From: Planctellipticum variicoloris | Lineage (GTDB): Bacteria > Planctomycetota > Planctomycetia > Planctomycetales > Planctomycetaceae | Assembly (NCBI RefSeq): GCF_030622045.1 | Contig: NZ_CP130886.1 | Location: forward strand, 2,431,557 to 2,495,556 | Length of the DNA stretch: 64,000 bases | Direction of reading: 5' to 3' | Program-made: the position numbers and the translations under genes | In this document: positions 49,715 through 59,926 of the stretch, piece after piece | Numbering within the stretch: position 1 is the stretch's first letter | Layout: the number at the start of each line of letters is the position of its first letter | Notes under the pieces: generated by a model | Told to the model about the DNA's origin: nothing | Seen by the model: the letters and a program-made list of their open reading frames with translations, nothing else | Databases searched by the model: none

Positions 49715-50722
49715 ATGAAATCTTGGATCGGGTCCTCCTGCGGAATCGTCGCTCTGCTGGCATGCGCCGTTACGGCCGGCTGCGTGAGTAAGGTTGATGA
49801 GTCAAAGTCTGGCCGCACTGCGGCAGGTGGAACAACTGGCGGCGGTGCTAAGGCGGCTGGCGAGACCACGATTGCGATCGACGGTTCCAGCACGGTCTAC
49901 CCGATTTCGCAGGCGATGGCGGTGGAGTTCGAAAAGGAGCACGCCGACATCCGAGTGACCGTCGGATTGTCAGGGACTGGCGGCGGCTTCAAGAAGTTTA
50001 TTGCCGGCGAGATCGACATTTCAGACGCCTCCCGTCCAATCGACGAGAAGGAAAAGGAGGCTCTGGCCGAGAAGGGGATCGAATACCTCGAATTGACTGT
50101 CGCCATCGACGGGCTCGCTGTGGTGGTCAATCCGGCGAATGACTGGGCCGAATGCATGACGGTGCAGCAGCTCAATCAGCTCTGGGACGAGGGGAGCCAG
50201 GTCAAGACGTGGAAGGAACTGGATCCGAGCTGGCCGGACGAGAAAATCCAGCTTTTCGGCGCCGACACAGACAGCGGGACGTTCGACTATTTCACGGAAG
50301 TGATCAACGGCAAGGCCAAACGCAGCCGGACCGAGTATACGTTCAACTCCAACGACAACGTGCTCGTCCAGGGGGTTTCGAACAACAAATTCGCTCTGGG
50401 CTATTTCGGGTTCGCGTACTATGCGGAAAACACAGATCGGCTCAAGGTGCTTGGAATTACTTCGGCTGACGGCAAGGCAGTCTGCGTCAAGCCGTCGGTG
50501 GAAACCGTCGAGAAGGGCGAATACACCCCCCTCGCACGACCGCTGTTTATCTATGTGAGCAAGGCATCCCTCAAGCGTCCAGAAGTCGCCGCGTTTCTGA
50601 AGTACTACCTCTCGGAGGCCGGTCAGAATCTCGTCGCCGACCGGAAGTACATGCGGATCAATCCGACTGTGCTGGCGGAAATGCAGAAGCGGCTCGACGA
50701 CGCACTGGCCGCTGCGAAGTAG
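49715..50722 (+). CDS. pstS: Phosphate-binding lipoprotein PstS
   Basis: A 335-aa protein. Signal peptide with lipobox ([10 protein letters not shown]), then [13 protein letters not shown] and [27 protein letters not shown], the phosphate-binding loops of PstS. C-terminal [15 protein letters not shown] and [19 protein letters not shown] agree. Captures phosphate in the periplasm for PstCAB. ATG at 49715 gives the lipobox; the frame extends upstream but without protein-like sequence. Confidence 0.95.
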   Translation: MKSWIGSSCGIVALLACAVTAGCVSKVDESKSGRTAAGGTTGGGAKAAGETTIAIDGSSTVYPISQAMAVEFEKEHADIRVTVGLSGTGGGFKKFIAGEIDISDASRPIDEKEKEALAEKGIEYLELTVAIDGLAVVVNPANDWAECMTVQQLNQLWDEGSQVKTWKELDPSWPDEKIQLFGADTDSGTFDYFTEVINGKAKRSRTEYTFNSNDNVLVQGVSNNKFALGYFGFAYYAENTDRLKVLGITSADGKAVCVKPSVETVEKGEYTPLARPLFIYVSKASLKRPEVAAFLKYYLSEAGQNLVADRKYMRINPTVLAEMQKRLDDALAAAK

Positions 50723-50781
50723 TTGCTGAATGAACGACTGGCAGTCGCGATGGACGCCGCTCGCCGATGACTTGAGTCGCC

Positions 50782-51783
50782 ATGGAACTCAGTGTGAGTC
50801 ACGCCCCTTCCGAATCGCGGAATACCTCGCGAGCCGTCCCCGGCTCATTGAGGCGGCGATTTACCTGGCAGACCGCCAAAGAGCAGGCCATTTCCTGGAT
50901 TCTGTTCGGCTGCGCGCTCGTGTCTGTCCTGACCACATTGAGCATCATCTTTGTGCTGCTCAGCGAATCGGTCCTGGCCATTCCGCCCCACACTTCGTTC
51001 TTTCAGGACGTTTCGGTCTGGGAGTTCTTCACTGAAACCCGCTGGACGCCGCAGTATGTCGACCAGCATTTCGGCATTCTCCCGCTGCTTTGCGGGACGC
51101 TGCTGATCACTGGGCTGTCCGCCCTCGTGGGGCTGCCGACCGGATTGTTTTGCGCTGTCTATCTCAGCGAGTACGCCTCTCCCTCCAATCGGACCTGGAT
51201 TAAGCCGGTCCTCGAACTGCTGGCGGGCGTGCCGACTGTCGTTTACGGTTACTTCGGACTGGTCTTTCTAACGCCGATGGTCCTGAAACCCTTCTTCGAA
51301 GGCGTTCTGGGAATCACGGTCGATTCCGCCAATGCCCTCTGCGGAGGGCTTGTCGTCGGCCTGATGATCGTTCCAACCGTCGCTTCGCTGAGCGAAGACG
51401 TCCTGCGGGCAGTGCCCAGCAGCCTGCGGGAATCGGGTTATGCGCTCGGCGCGACGAAGTTTGATGTCTCGACGAAAATTGTCGTCCCCTCGGCCCTCTC
51501 CGGCATTCTGGCATCGTTCCTGCTGGCGCTTTCTCGCGGCATCGGAGAAACGATGGCCGTCACCATCTGCGCGTCCGGTAAGCCGCAGCTTACGCTCAAT
51601 CCGCTGCAGGAGATCCAGACGATGACGAGCTTTATCGTCAACGTGATGAGTGGCGACGCGGTCGAAGGGACGAAGGTTTACAAGAGTCTTTACGCGGTCG
51701 CGCTGGTGCTGTTTGTGATGACGCTGCTGATGAATATCGTGTCGCAGATGATCCTCCGCCGGTATCGCGAGGTGTATCAATGA
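50782..51783 (+). CDS. pstC: Phosphate ABC permease PstC
   Basis: A 333-aa inner-membrane permease with six or so membrane segments and the BPD_transp_1 EAA-like loop ([32 protein letters not shown]). Works with PstA and PstB in high-affinity phosphate import. Its stop overlaps the start of pstA (ATGA). The start lacks a strong ribosome site. Confidence 0.95.
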   Translation: MELSVSHAPSESRNTSRAVPGSLRRRFTWQTAKEQAISWILFGCALVSVLTTLSIIFVLLSESVLAIPPHTSFFQDVSVWEFFTETRWTPQYVDQHFGILPLLCGTLLITGLSALVGLPTGLFCAVYLSEYASPSNRTWIKPVLELLAGVPTVVYGYFGLVFLTPMVLKPFFEGVLGITVDSANALCGGLVVGLMIVPTVASLSEDVLRAVPSSLRESGYALGATKFDVSTKIVVPSALSGILASFLLALSRGIGETMAVTICASGKPQLTLNPLQEIQTMTSFIVNVMSGDAVEGTKVYKSLYAVALVLFVMTLLMNIVSQMILRRYREVYQ

Positions 51784-52772
51784 GCGTGCACGATGAGTTC
51801 TCCCGAGGTCTGGCCGGGCGACACCGGCTCGGCTGGATCTTCGAATGGACGTGCCGGCTGGCGACCTGGGGGTCCGTCGCGATGCTGTGCGTCTTGGTCC
51901 TCGCCGTGATCGGCGAGGCCTGGGGCTGGCTGACCTGGGATTTTCTGACGAAGTCCAACAGCTATAAAGCACGCGACGCGGGGATCATGCCGGGGCTGTG
52001 GGGCAGTCTCTGGCTGATCGGCCTGACGGGGTTGTTCTGCGTGCCGCTGGGGGTTGGCGCCGCCGTGTACCTCGAAGAATACGCCCGGGCGAACTGGTTG
52101 ACGCGGCAGATTCAGCTCAATATCGCCAACCTGGCGGGGGTGCCGTCGATCGTCTACGGCATCCTGGGATTCACGGTGTTCGTGCGGATGTTCGGCGTCG
52201 AGAAGCAGACCTGGGCGGTGTCCCTGGGATTTGTGGACTTCGAATTCACGGTTCCACTGGGGCGAACGGTGCTCTCCGGGGCGCTCACCCTGACGCTTCT
52301 CAGCCTGCCGGTCGTAATTATCGCGGCTCAGGAGGCTCTGCGTTCGGTTCCGTCTTCCATCCGCCATGCGGCCTACGCACTGGGGGCGACGCGCTGGCAG
52401 ACGATCTGGCATCAGGTCTTGCCGGCGGCGATGCCCGGAATTCTGACCGGTCTGATTCTGTCGATGTCTCGCGCCATCGGCGAAACGGCGCCGCTGGCGG
52501 TGCTGGGGGCGGCGACGCAGATGACGTTTGCGCCGGGGCGGATCACCGGACCGGTCGACGCGCTGACGCATCCCGAGAAGCTGGCGCGGGCGCCGTTCGA
52601 CAGTTTTTCCGCGATTCCGCTGCAGATTTTTAGTTGGGTCAACGATCAGGGACGCGAATTTCAGCACCATGTGGCCGCCGCCGGGATTATCGTGCTGCTG
52701 GTGGTGCTGGTGCTGATGAACGGCAGCGCGATCTTGATCCGGAATCATTTCCAGAAGAAAATTCGCTGGTAG
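51780..52772 (+). CDS. pstA: Phosphate ABC permease PstA
   Basis: A 330-aa permease partner of PstC. Typical motifs: [65 protein letters not shown], and [17 protein letters not shown]. Overlaps pstC by four bases, followed by pstB after 11 bases. Confidence 0.95.
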   Translation: MSVHDEFSRGLAGRHRLGWIFEWTCRLATWGSVAMLCVLVLAVIGEAWGWLTWDFLTKSNSYKARDAGIMPGLWGSLWLIGLTGLFCVPLGVGAAVYLEEYARANWLTRQIQLNIANLAGVPSIVYGILGFTVFVRMFGVEKQTWAVSLGFVDFEFTVPLGRTVLSGALTLTLLSLPVVIIAAQEALRSVPSSIRHAAYALGATRWQTIWHQVLPAAMPGILTGLILSMSRAIGETAPLAVLGAATQMTFAPGRITGPVDALTHPEKLARAPFDSFSAIPLQIFSWVNDQGREFQHHVAAAGIIVLLVVLVLMNGSAILIRNHFQKKIRW

Positions 52773-52783
52773 GCGGTATCTGC

Positions 52784-53647
<864 letters not shown>

Positions 53648-53727
53648 GTTCAGACACCGTGCGATTTTTCGGTCCGACGACCGGTGGAAACCGGCCGCCT
53701 TTCCCCAGGGAAGGAAAGAGGAAATTC

Positions 53728-54429
53728 ATGTCGATCCATCTGACTCGAGATCTGGCGAGCCTGCACCGGATGGTGCTGGGGATGTGCGCGCGTGTCGAGG
53801 AGATGATCCATGCGTCGGTCGAGGCGCTCCACACTCCGGACTACGAGCGGGCCAAGCAGATTACGACCTGGGACGACGAGATCGACCGGATGGACGTCGA
53901 GATCGAGGAGGAATGCCTGAAGCTGCTGGCGCTTCACCAGCCGGTCGCGATCGATCTTCGCCGGATCACGTCCGTGATGAAGATCAGCGCGGAGCTGGAG
54001 CGGGTCGCCGATCTGGGAGTGAGCATCGCCGAGCGCGCCTGCGGGATCGTGTCGTCTCCCGAGATTGCCGTCCCGGATAATCTGAAGGATATGTCGCGGC
54101 AGGCGCTCGATATGCTGCACCGCGCCCTGGACGCCTATGTGCATCTCGACGTCCGGCTGGCCCGGCAGGTCTGCCTGGACGACGAGATTGTCGACCAGCT
54201 CAACCGGGAGATCATTTCGGAGCTGACGAATCTGATGAAGCGCAAGCCGGAGCTGATCGAGCCGGCCATGCATCTGTTTTCCGCGTCCCGGCAGATCGAA
54301 CGGATCGCCGACCACGCGACGAATATCGCTGAAGACGTGGTGTATCTCGTCCAGGGAGAAATCATCCGCCATCGCAACCGGGTCCGTACCGGGAACGATG
54401 CCGACGATGCCGTGCAGCGGGCAAGTTGA
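53728..54429 (+). CDS. phoU: Phosphate signalling protein PhoU
   Basis: A 233-aa PhoU with two three-helix repeats, each with the metal-binding E/D motif (DLRRITSVMKISAELERVADLG and MHLFSASRQIERIADHATNIAEDVVY). Negative regulator of the Pst/Pho response. AGAGGA precedes ATG at 53728. It follows pstB by 80 bases. Confidence 0.95.
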   Translation: MSIHLTRDLASLHRMVLGMCARVEEMIHASVEALHTPDYERAKQITTWDDEIDRMDVEIEEECLKLLALHQPVAIDLRRITSVMKISAELERVADLGVSIAERACGIVSSPEIAVPDNLKDMSRQALDMLHRALDAYVHLDVRLARQVCLDDEIVDQLNREIISELTNLMKRKPELIEPAMHLFSASRQIERIADHATNIAEDVVYLVQGEIIRHRNRVRTGNDADDAVQRAS

Positions 54430-54669
54430 CGGCCCGCCGAGCCCGACAACTCGAGAGTTGACACGCGACCAACGCGGGAGCCCTGCGGCCCGCGCGAATG
54501 CTGTAGACATGCGAGCCGGCGCCCGTCGCAGGCCAGGCAGAGTTTCTGCCCGGTCCGGAGACGGCGACCGGGAATTATTGACAGACCTTCGCGGTCGGAC
54601 TGCGTGGAAAATGCGCCCGCAGGACGCCGTTCACTCCAGATTCCGTTTCGAGAGCTGGTTGAGGAAGCT

Positions 54670-55374
54670 ATGAGCAAACCGCGGATCCTGATTGTCGAAG
54701 ACGAGAAGGCGTTGCAGGATGTCCTGGCCTACAACCTGGAGAAGGAGGGATTTGAGACTTCCTTCGCCTCGGATGGTCAGGAGGGGCTGAGGCGCGCTCA
54801 GCTTCAGCAGCCGGACGTCGTCATTCTGGACTTGATGCTTCCAATCATCGACGGGCTGGAAGTCTGCCGGCAGCTTCGCAGCGATCCGAAAACCCAGAAC
54901 GTCCGCATTCTGATGCTCACCGCCCGCAGCGAAGAAGTCGACGAGATCGTCGGCTTCAACATGGGGGCCGACGACTACGTCACCAAACCGTTCAAAATCA
55001 AGCCGCTGATCCATCGGATCAAAGCACTGCTCCGCCGGCCGGGGGGCGAGACGGCGCGCGACGTGATCAGCACCTGCGGCATCGAGATCGACCGGACCAA
55101 TCACACGGCGCGAGCCGACGGCGACGAGCTGCCGCTCACTCCGACGGAGTTTCGTCTGCTGTGGACGCTGGCTCGATCGCCGGGGCGTCCGTTTGCGCGC
55201 AACGAACTGATGGACCGCTGCCGCGGCGAGGACGCCAACGCGCTCGAACGGACGATCGACGTGCATGTCCGTTCGCTTCGGCAGAAAATGGGGCCGCTGG
55301 CCGATCTCGTTGAAACTGTCCGCGGCGTCGGCTACCGGTTTCGAGCCGAGAATGCGGAAGCCGTCAGTTCGTGA
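54670..55374 (+). CDS. phoB: Response regulator of the PhoB/OmpR family
   Basis: A 234-aa two-domain regulator. Receiver domain with the phosphoacceptor D54 (VVILDLMLP), acidic E10-D11 and K in DDYVTKPF. The C-terminal winged-helix domain has ELPLTPTEFRLLWTLARSPGR and ERTIDVHVRSLRQKMG. Its position after phoU makes PhoB the natural assignment. No histidine kinase gene is adjacent. GAGGAAGCT precedes the ATG. Confidence 0.9.
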   Translation: MSKPRILIVEDEKALQDVLAYNLEKEGFETSFASDGQEGLRRAQLQQPDVVILDLMLPIIDGLEVCRQLRSDPKTQNVRILMLTARSEEVDEIVGFNMGADDYVTKPFKIKPLIHRIKALLRRPGGETARDVISTCGIEIDRTNHTARADGDELPLTPTEFRLLWTLARSPGRPFARNELMDRCRGEDANALERTIDVHVRSLRQKMGPLADLVETVRGVGYRFRAENAEAVSS

Positions 55375-55447
55375 ACGGCCAACGACGGCGACGGCTTGTT
55401 GGTCCGATCACTGCGTGAATTTGCTCCGTGCCGGATAGCTCGCGGGG

Positions 55448-56569
55448 CTACTGTTCCTCGTCGGTCGGCAGGGTCCGTTTAGATTTCAGCGTGGTGACCC
55501 ACAGGAACGGTTTGCCAACTTCATCCTGCCAGAGGGTGACCTTCAGCTTTCCCTGAAACGCGAGGTTGGGCAGGACGGCCATCCAGGCCTGCCGTTTGCG
55601 GGCATGCGTCACGCGGATTCCGGCGGGATCGATGTCTTCCGCTTTGAGGGCGGGCAGATCGTAGAGCAGAGGCAGGTCGGCCTTTGCAGCCACTTCGGCG
55701 AGCACGTTGTCCAGCGGCTGATTTTCGACCACAATCGGCGAGATGACGAACAGTTTGGGGGCCGCTTTCGGCCTCGGCTGTTCGAGAGGCCACCCGACCG
55801 GCCACCAGAGCTCGCCATCTTTCTGAACGTCGATGACCAGTTCGAGGGTCCCGGCGGGAGTCCGGTTGGGGCGGAATCCGAGTCCGCAGTCGTTGAGCGC
55901 GATCGCCAAGGCCGTTGCAACCGTGAATCCGTCGACGTTCTGGTGCAGCGTCAGAGTCTCCATTGGCAGACGTCGGACGGCCGCTTCGCCGGCGGTGCTG
56001 AACCGGACCGGAAGATCGTCGGGAAAATCCATTCTTCCGATGACAGTGCTGAGCGACTCGCCGTTGAGACCTGGCGGGGCGGCTGCGGAGAGTTTCTTCA
56101 GAACGAGCTCGAACTGTTCCTGGGAGAGTCCCCAGAGAGGCTTTCCTTTCGGGGTGCCCTGCGCCCCATACGATTTCAGCTCGTTGATCCACTCAATCAG
56201 CTTCTCGCCGTCCGCTCGGGTGAACTTCCGATTCGGGAAAGTCAGATCGCCGCTGCGGTCGAGCACGCCGATCGCCGTGACCTGCCGCAACCGACCGAGC
56301 TGGGTCTCTTTGATCTCCGGCTTGTCATCCAGCAGGGGCTGGCGGATCCGCAGATCGATGTTCATTTTCTCGAAGACCGGCCGCCAGTCCTGAGCCTGCT
56401 GGGCCCCGCCGTCGGGTGTGGCGATCAGGATGACTTCGACGAGAGTCTTGCCGGGGCCGCCCTGCAGCAGGCTTCCGCCGACACCATCGTTGACCTGAGC
56501 GTGGGTGAAGTCGCTGCAGGCCGTCCCGACAAGGGAGGCGGCGAGGGCCAGTATCCTGAGTCGCTGCAT
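55448..56569 (-). CDS. Secreted protein of unknown function
   Basis: A 373-aa protein with a signal peptide (ILALAASLVGTACSDFTHA). It has weak similarity in style to planctomycete STN/FecR-like proteins: FTVATALAIALNDCGLGFRP and PLDNVLAEVAAKADLPLLYDLP recall STN repeats. No enzyme motif seen. ATG at 56569 has GAGGAA upstream. Convergent with the phoB gene. Confidence 0.65.
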   Translation of the reverse strand: MQRLRILALAASLVGTACSDFTHAQVNDGVGGSLLQGGPGKTLVEVILIATPDGGAQQAQDWRPVFEKMNIDLRIRQPLLDDKPEIKETQLGRLRQVTAIGVLDRSGDLTFPNRKFTRADGEKLIEWINELKSYGAQGTPKGKPLWGLSQEQFELVLKKLSAAAPPGLNGESLSTVIGRMDFPDDLPVRFSTAGEAAVRRLPMETLTLHQNVDGFTVATALAIALNDCGLGFRPNRTPAGTLELVIDVQKDGELWWPVGWPLEQPRPKAAPKLFVISPIVVENQPLDNVLAEVAAKADLPLLYDLPALKAEDIDPAGIRVTHARKRQAWMAVLPNLAFQGKLKVTLWQDEVGKPFLWVTTLKSKRTLPTDEEQ

Positions 56570-56654
56570 GATGAGTTTCCTGAGGCAGAACGGAGTTGGA
56601 GAAACTCCCCACAGAACCAAACATTCAGGTTATCACAGGTTTCGCGGGCTACAA

Positions 56655-56855
56655 TTGGAATACTCCGCCCACACCTCCCAGACCCTCGGGTCGTGGCTGA
56701 TCGAGACGGAAAGGTGGCGAAGCCGGTTTCTGGCCGAGCAGCGTGCGGAATGGGCGAAGTTTTTCGGCTCTGACGGCCGATTTTGGCTCAAGAGCAAGTC
56801 CACCGTCGCCGAGCAGATTGCCGGAAATCCGGTCCGTCTGGTCTCGTCTCGTTAA
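56655..56855 (+). CDS. Small 66-aa protein, probable
   Basis: The frame encodes a compact, charged-aromatic protein (LGSWLIETERWRSRFLAEQR..) that looks natural and sits nine bases before the FliN-like gene, suggesting cotranscription. The start is uncertain: TTG at 56655 follows TACAAT, which could itself be a -10 box. No family recognised. Confidence 0.45.
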   Translation: MEYSAHTSQTLGSWLIETERWRSRFLAEQRAEWAKFFGSDGRFWLKSKSTVAEQIAGNPVRLVSSR

Positions 56856-56864
56856 AGATCGACC

Positions 56865-57719
56865 ATGTCGCACCCGCTGACCGAGCAGAATATCGAAGCA
56901 ATTCTGGAGCGCTGCCAGGAAACGCTGGCAGGTCTGGCGGAGTCGCTCAACCAATGCTTCGACCTTTCGGTGCAGATCGAAGCGGGTGAGTCGGGCTGCT
57001 GGCTGCCGGATGAGGCGGCCAGCGAGTTCCAGGGGCCGGGGGCGGTGGCCGTGATCGCGGTCGGCGACCAGGCGCTGGGGGTGATCATCCCTGCGGGTCT
57101 GCCGCTGCCGGGATGGTACACGAGACCTGGAGAAAACGAAAAGTCGCGGCTCGACACCTTGGCGATGGAGTGGTCGCTGAACATGCTTCCGGAGGAGCTG
57201 GAGGCGGGCCAGACGGCGACGTTTTCCGTTCCCAGCGGAGTCATGGCTATCGCGCGGATGCAACCCGAAGACTGGGCGGCGACGCTCGACCTGATCGTCC
57301 GCCGGCCGGACGGTTCATCGTCGACGACGCTCAAGCTGGTGTGGCCCCTGACGGCTCCGGTATTCGCCGGCGAAGCCCCGCCCCCAGCGGCCGCGGAAAA
57401 ACCTCGACCGGCAAGTCCCGCGTCACCGGCCGCGGCGCCGACGGACAAGTCCTCCGGTCGGATCGGCCGATTGAGCAGCGTGCCGGTGCAGATCAGCGTG
57501 TTGCTGGCGGAAAAACGGATTCCGATGGGCCAGATGCTGTCGATCACTCCGGGCGCGCTGATCACCTTCAACAAGTCCTGCGAAGATCTGCTCGATCTGT
57601 ACGTCAACAACTCGCTGTACTGTCGCGGCGAAGCGGTGAAGATCGGCGAAAACTTCGGGATCAAGATCAATCAGGTCGGGGCGGTCAGGGTTCGTCCCGG
57701 CAAGGTGATCGACACCTGA
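56865..57719 (+). CDS. FliN/SpoA-like flagellar switch domain protein
   Basis: A 284-aa protein. Residues about 205-284 form a SpoA (FliN C-terminal) domain: SVPVQISVLLAEKRIPMGQM, then FNKSCEDLLDLYVNN and EAVKIGENFGIKINQVG. The first 170 residues form a separate domain, and a Pro/Ala-rich linker joins them, resembling FliY/FliM-type fusions. It may be a component of the flagellar C-ring or of a type III-like apparatus. No other flagellar genes are in the window. Confidence 0.85.
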   Translation: MSHPLTEQNIEAILERCQETLAGLAESLNQCFDLSVQIEAGESGCWLPDEAASEFQGPGAVAVIAVGDQALGVIIPAGLPLPGWYTRPGENEKSRLDTLAMEWSLNMLPEELEAGQTATFSVPSGVMAIARMQPEDWAATLDLIVRRPDGSSSTTLKLVWPLTAPVFAGEAPPPAAAEKPRPASPASPAAAPTDKSSGRIGRLSSVPVQISVLLAEKRIPMGQMLSITPGALITFNKSCEDLLDLYVNNSLYCRGEAVKIGENFGIKINQVGAVRVRPGKVIDT

Positions 57720-57728
57720 AACGCGAAT

Positions 57729-58121
57729 TCAGGGCGACTGACCTTCCTGCAGCCGGTCGAGAACGATCCGGGTCATCAGCGGGTGCAGTCCCAGATGCGG
57801 GCAGAGGATGAACTGCGCCGCGGGGAACTCCGCAACCAGCGTCTGTCGATGCTCTTCCAGGTCGCTGGAGACATGGACGCCGGCAGAAAGAAAGTAGGGA
57901 AGCATCAGGACCCGCCGGGCTCCGCGGGCGATGCAGCGGCGTCCGCCGGCCGGAATATCCGGCTCCGCCAATTCCAGGAACGCGGTCTCGACGATCGCGT
58001 AGGCCCCCTGGCGGGCGATGTCGCTCGCAAGCTGCAGAAGATCCGCGTTGGCGGCCGCCCGGCGGCTGCCGTGAGCGATCAACAGGACGGCGGTAGAGTC
58101 AGCGGCCGATTCAGGCATCAC
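57729..58121 (-). CDS. CbiX-like sirohydrochlorin chelatase
   Basis: A 130-aa single-domain CbiX/SirB-type protein. The metal-binding histidine is in LLIAHGSR (H17), and PYFLSAGVHVSSD carries the second His. Such short forms insert cobalt or iron into sirohydrochlorin (siroheme or cobalamin pathways). It may serve the Fe-S/haem-rich metabolism of the organism. Convergent with the FliN-like gene, nine bases apart. Confidence 0.85.
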   Translation of the reverse strand: MMPESAADSTAVLLIAHGSRRAAANADLLQLASDIARQGAYAIVETAFLELAEPDIPAGGRRCIARGARRVLMLPYFLSAGVHVSSDLEEHRQTLVAEFPAAQFILCPHLGLHPLMTRIVLDRLQEGQSP

Positions 58122-58252
58122 ACATTCCGGCGGCAGGGATTGCCGGGACTCGACGCGCCCGGCGGGTTTCCCTATTGTTGCAGATCACCCGCAGTGTGAC
58201 AGGGCCGCCTCGCCCCGGATTTCGACTTCCTCACTTCCCTTCGGTCAGCGCC

Positions 58253-59908
58253 ATGACTCCCGAACGCATCGGGCCTTACCACCTGGAACGCCTCCTGGGA
58301 ACCGGGGGCATGGGGAGCGTCTACCTGGGACGTCACCGTGACGCGGGCTACCTGGCGGCGGTGAAGGTGCTTCCGGCGGCGATGGCGCGGGAGGAGGGTT
58401 TCGTCGTCCGCTTCCAGCGGGAGGTCGAGGCTCTGCGCCAGCTCAAGAGTCCGCATATCGTGCAGCTCTACGACGACGGCGCCGACGATGGAACGTACTA
58501 CTATGCGATGGAGTACGTCGACGGGGAAACGCTGACCGACCTGCTCAAGCGCGAACGCCGGCTGCCGTGGCGCGAAGTGATTGCGATGACGCTCCAGATG
58601 TGCGCCGCGCTCAAAGCGGCCCACGATGCGGGAATCATTCACCGCGACCTGAAGCCCTCGAATCTGCTGATCTCGGCAGACCGGACCATCAAGCTGAGCG
58701 ACTTCGGGGTCGCTCAGGTTTTTGCAGCCTCGCGACTGACCGTGACGGGGGGAATTATCGGAACCGCCGAGTACATGTCCCCCGAGCAGGCCCAGGGAAA
58801 GCGGGCCAGCCGACGGAGCGATCTCTACTCGCTGGGGGCGGTGATGTATGTCATGCTCACCGGTCGACCGCCGTTTTCGGGCGAGAGCGCGATTGAAGTC
58901 CTGAAGAAGCATCAGTTCGGACAGTTCGACCGCCCGCGGAATTTTGTGCCGGAACTTCCGTCGTGGCTGGATGAGCTGGTCTGCCAGATGCTGGAGAAGG
59001 ATCCGGAAAAGCGGCCTCCCGACGCCTACGTCGTTTCGAAGCGCCTACAGGAGATTGTCGCCAAGGTGGAATTGCAGAAAAGCCAGGACAGCCTGGAGGC
59101 GCCCCTGTCGGATGGGGAGACCCGGCTGGCGGGAGGCGGCGAACAGATTGTCGGCGCGACGCTGATGCGGGATGTCATTCGGGGAGAGCTCTCGCGGGAC
59201 GCGCGGACGGACGGACTGCACGGGCTGTTCAACAATCTCTGGGTGCTGCTGGGGTTGCTCGCGTTGCTCGTGGCGGGAGGGATCTATACGCTCCGCGGTC
59301 GCGAGCTGAACTCCGAGCAGCGGTTCGCCCGCGGCGTCAAGCTGATGGAGCAGCCTCCGGGGCGCGAATGGCTGCAGGCCCGCAACGATTACTTTCTGCC
59401 GCTGATCGAGGAAGATCCCGAGCGATGGAAGCCGCAGGTCTCGAATTACCTCGATGACATCGCGTTGTACGAAGCTGAGAGCCGGGTCACGAATCGCCGG
59501 CGTTCCGGGGCCAGAACGAAGGCGTCCGAACCCGAGCGCTGGCTAGGCCAGGTTCGCAGCCGCTGGGATGCGGGCGACCTGCCCGGCGCGTACCGTCTGC
59601 TGAACGAGGTCCGCCCGCTGCTGGAGGCGGACGATCAGAGCGAACCGTTGCGCAAACTGGCGACGCGCTGGAGCGACATGCTGCAGACTCAGCTCGCCGA
59701 GGCGTCCGACGTCGAGGCATACCTCAAACGGATTCTCCAGGCTGCGGATGCGGTGGCCCAGGAGGACCCCGAGCGGGCGCAGCAGATCTGGAAGAGCGTG
59801 ATCGAGCTGTATCAGTTGCATCCGACGGCTGGCGAGTGGGTGGCCATCGCCCGGCTCCGGCTGCAGATGCTGGACGGGGGCTCGAAGACGGGGAACGACA
59901 AGAAGTAG
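58253..59908 (+). CDS. Membrane-anchored Ser/Thr protein kinase
   Basis: A 551-aa kinase. Gly-rich loop LGTGGMGSVYLG (residues 16-25), catalytic lysine AAVKVLP, HRDLKPSNLL, DFGVA and GTAEYMSPEQ are all present, so it should be active. One membrane segment (LWVLLGLLALLVAGGIY, near residue 335) separates it from a C-terminal helical, possibly TPR-like, sensor domain of about 190 residues. Planctomycetes have many such kinases; FHA proteins such as that at 4020 bind their products. Confidence 0.93.
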   Translation: MTPERIGPYHLERLLGTGGMGSVYLGRHRDAGYLAAVKVLPAAMAREEGFVVRFQREVEALRQLKSPHIVQLYDDGADDGTYYYAMEYVDGETLTDLLKRERRLPWREVIAMTLQMCAALKAAHDAGIIHRDLKPSNLLISADRTIKLSDFGVAQVFAASRLTVTGGIIGTAEYMSPEQAQGKRASRRSDLYSLGAVMYVMLTGRPPFSGESAIEVLKKHQFGQFDRPRNFVPELPSWLDELVCQMLEKDPEKRPPDAYVVSKRLQEIVAKVELQKSQDSLEAPLSDGETRLAGGGEQIVGATLMRDVIRGELSRDARTDGLHGLFNNLWVLLGLLALLVAGGIYTLRGRELNSEQRFARGVKLMEQPPGREWLQARNDYFLPLIEEDPERWKPQVSNYLDDIALYEAESRVTNRRRSGARTKASEPERWLGQVRSRWDAGDLPGAYRLLNEVRPLLEADDQSEPLRKLATRWSDMLQTQLAEASDVEAYLKRILQAADAVAQEDPERAQQIWKSVIELYQLHPTAGEWVAIARLRLQMLDGGSKTGNDKK

Positions 59909-59926
59909 GCAGACGCTCAAGGAATT

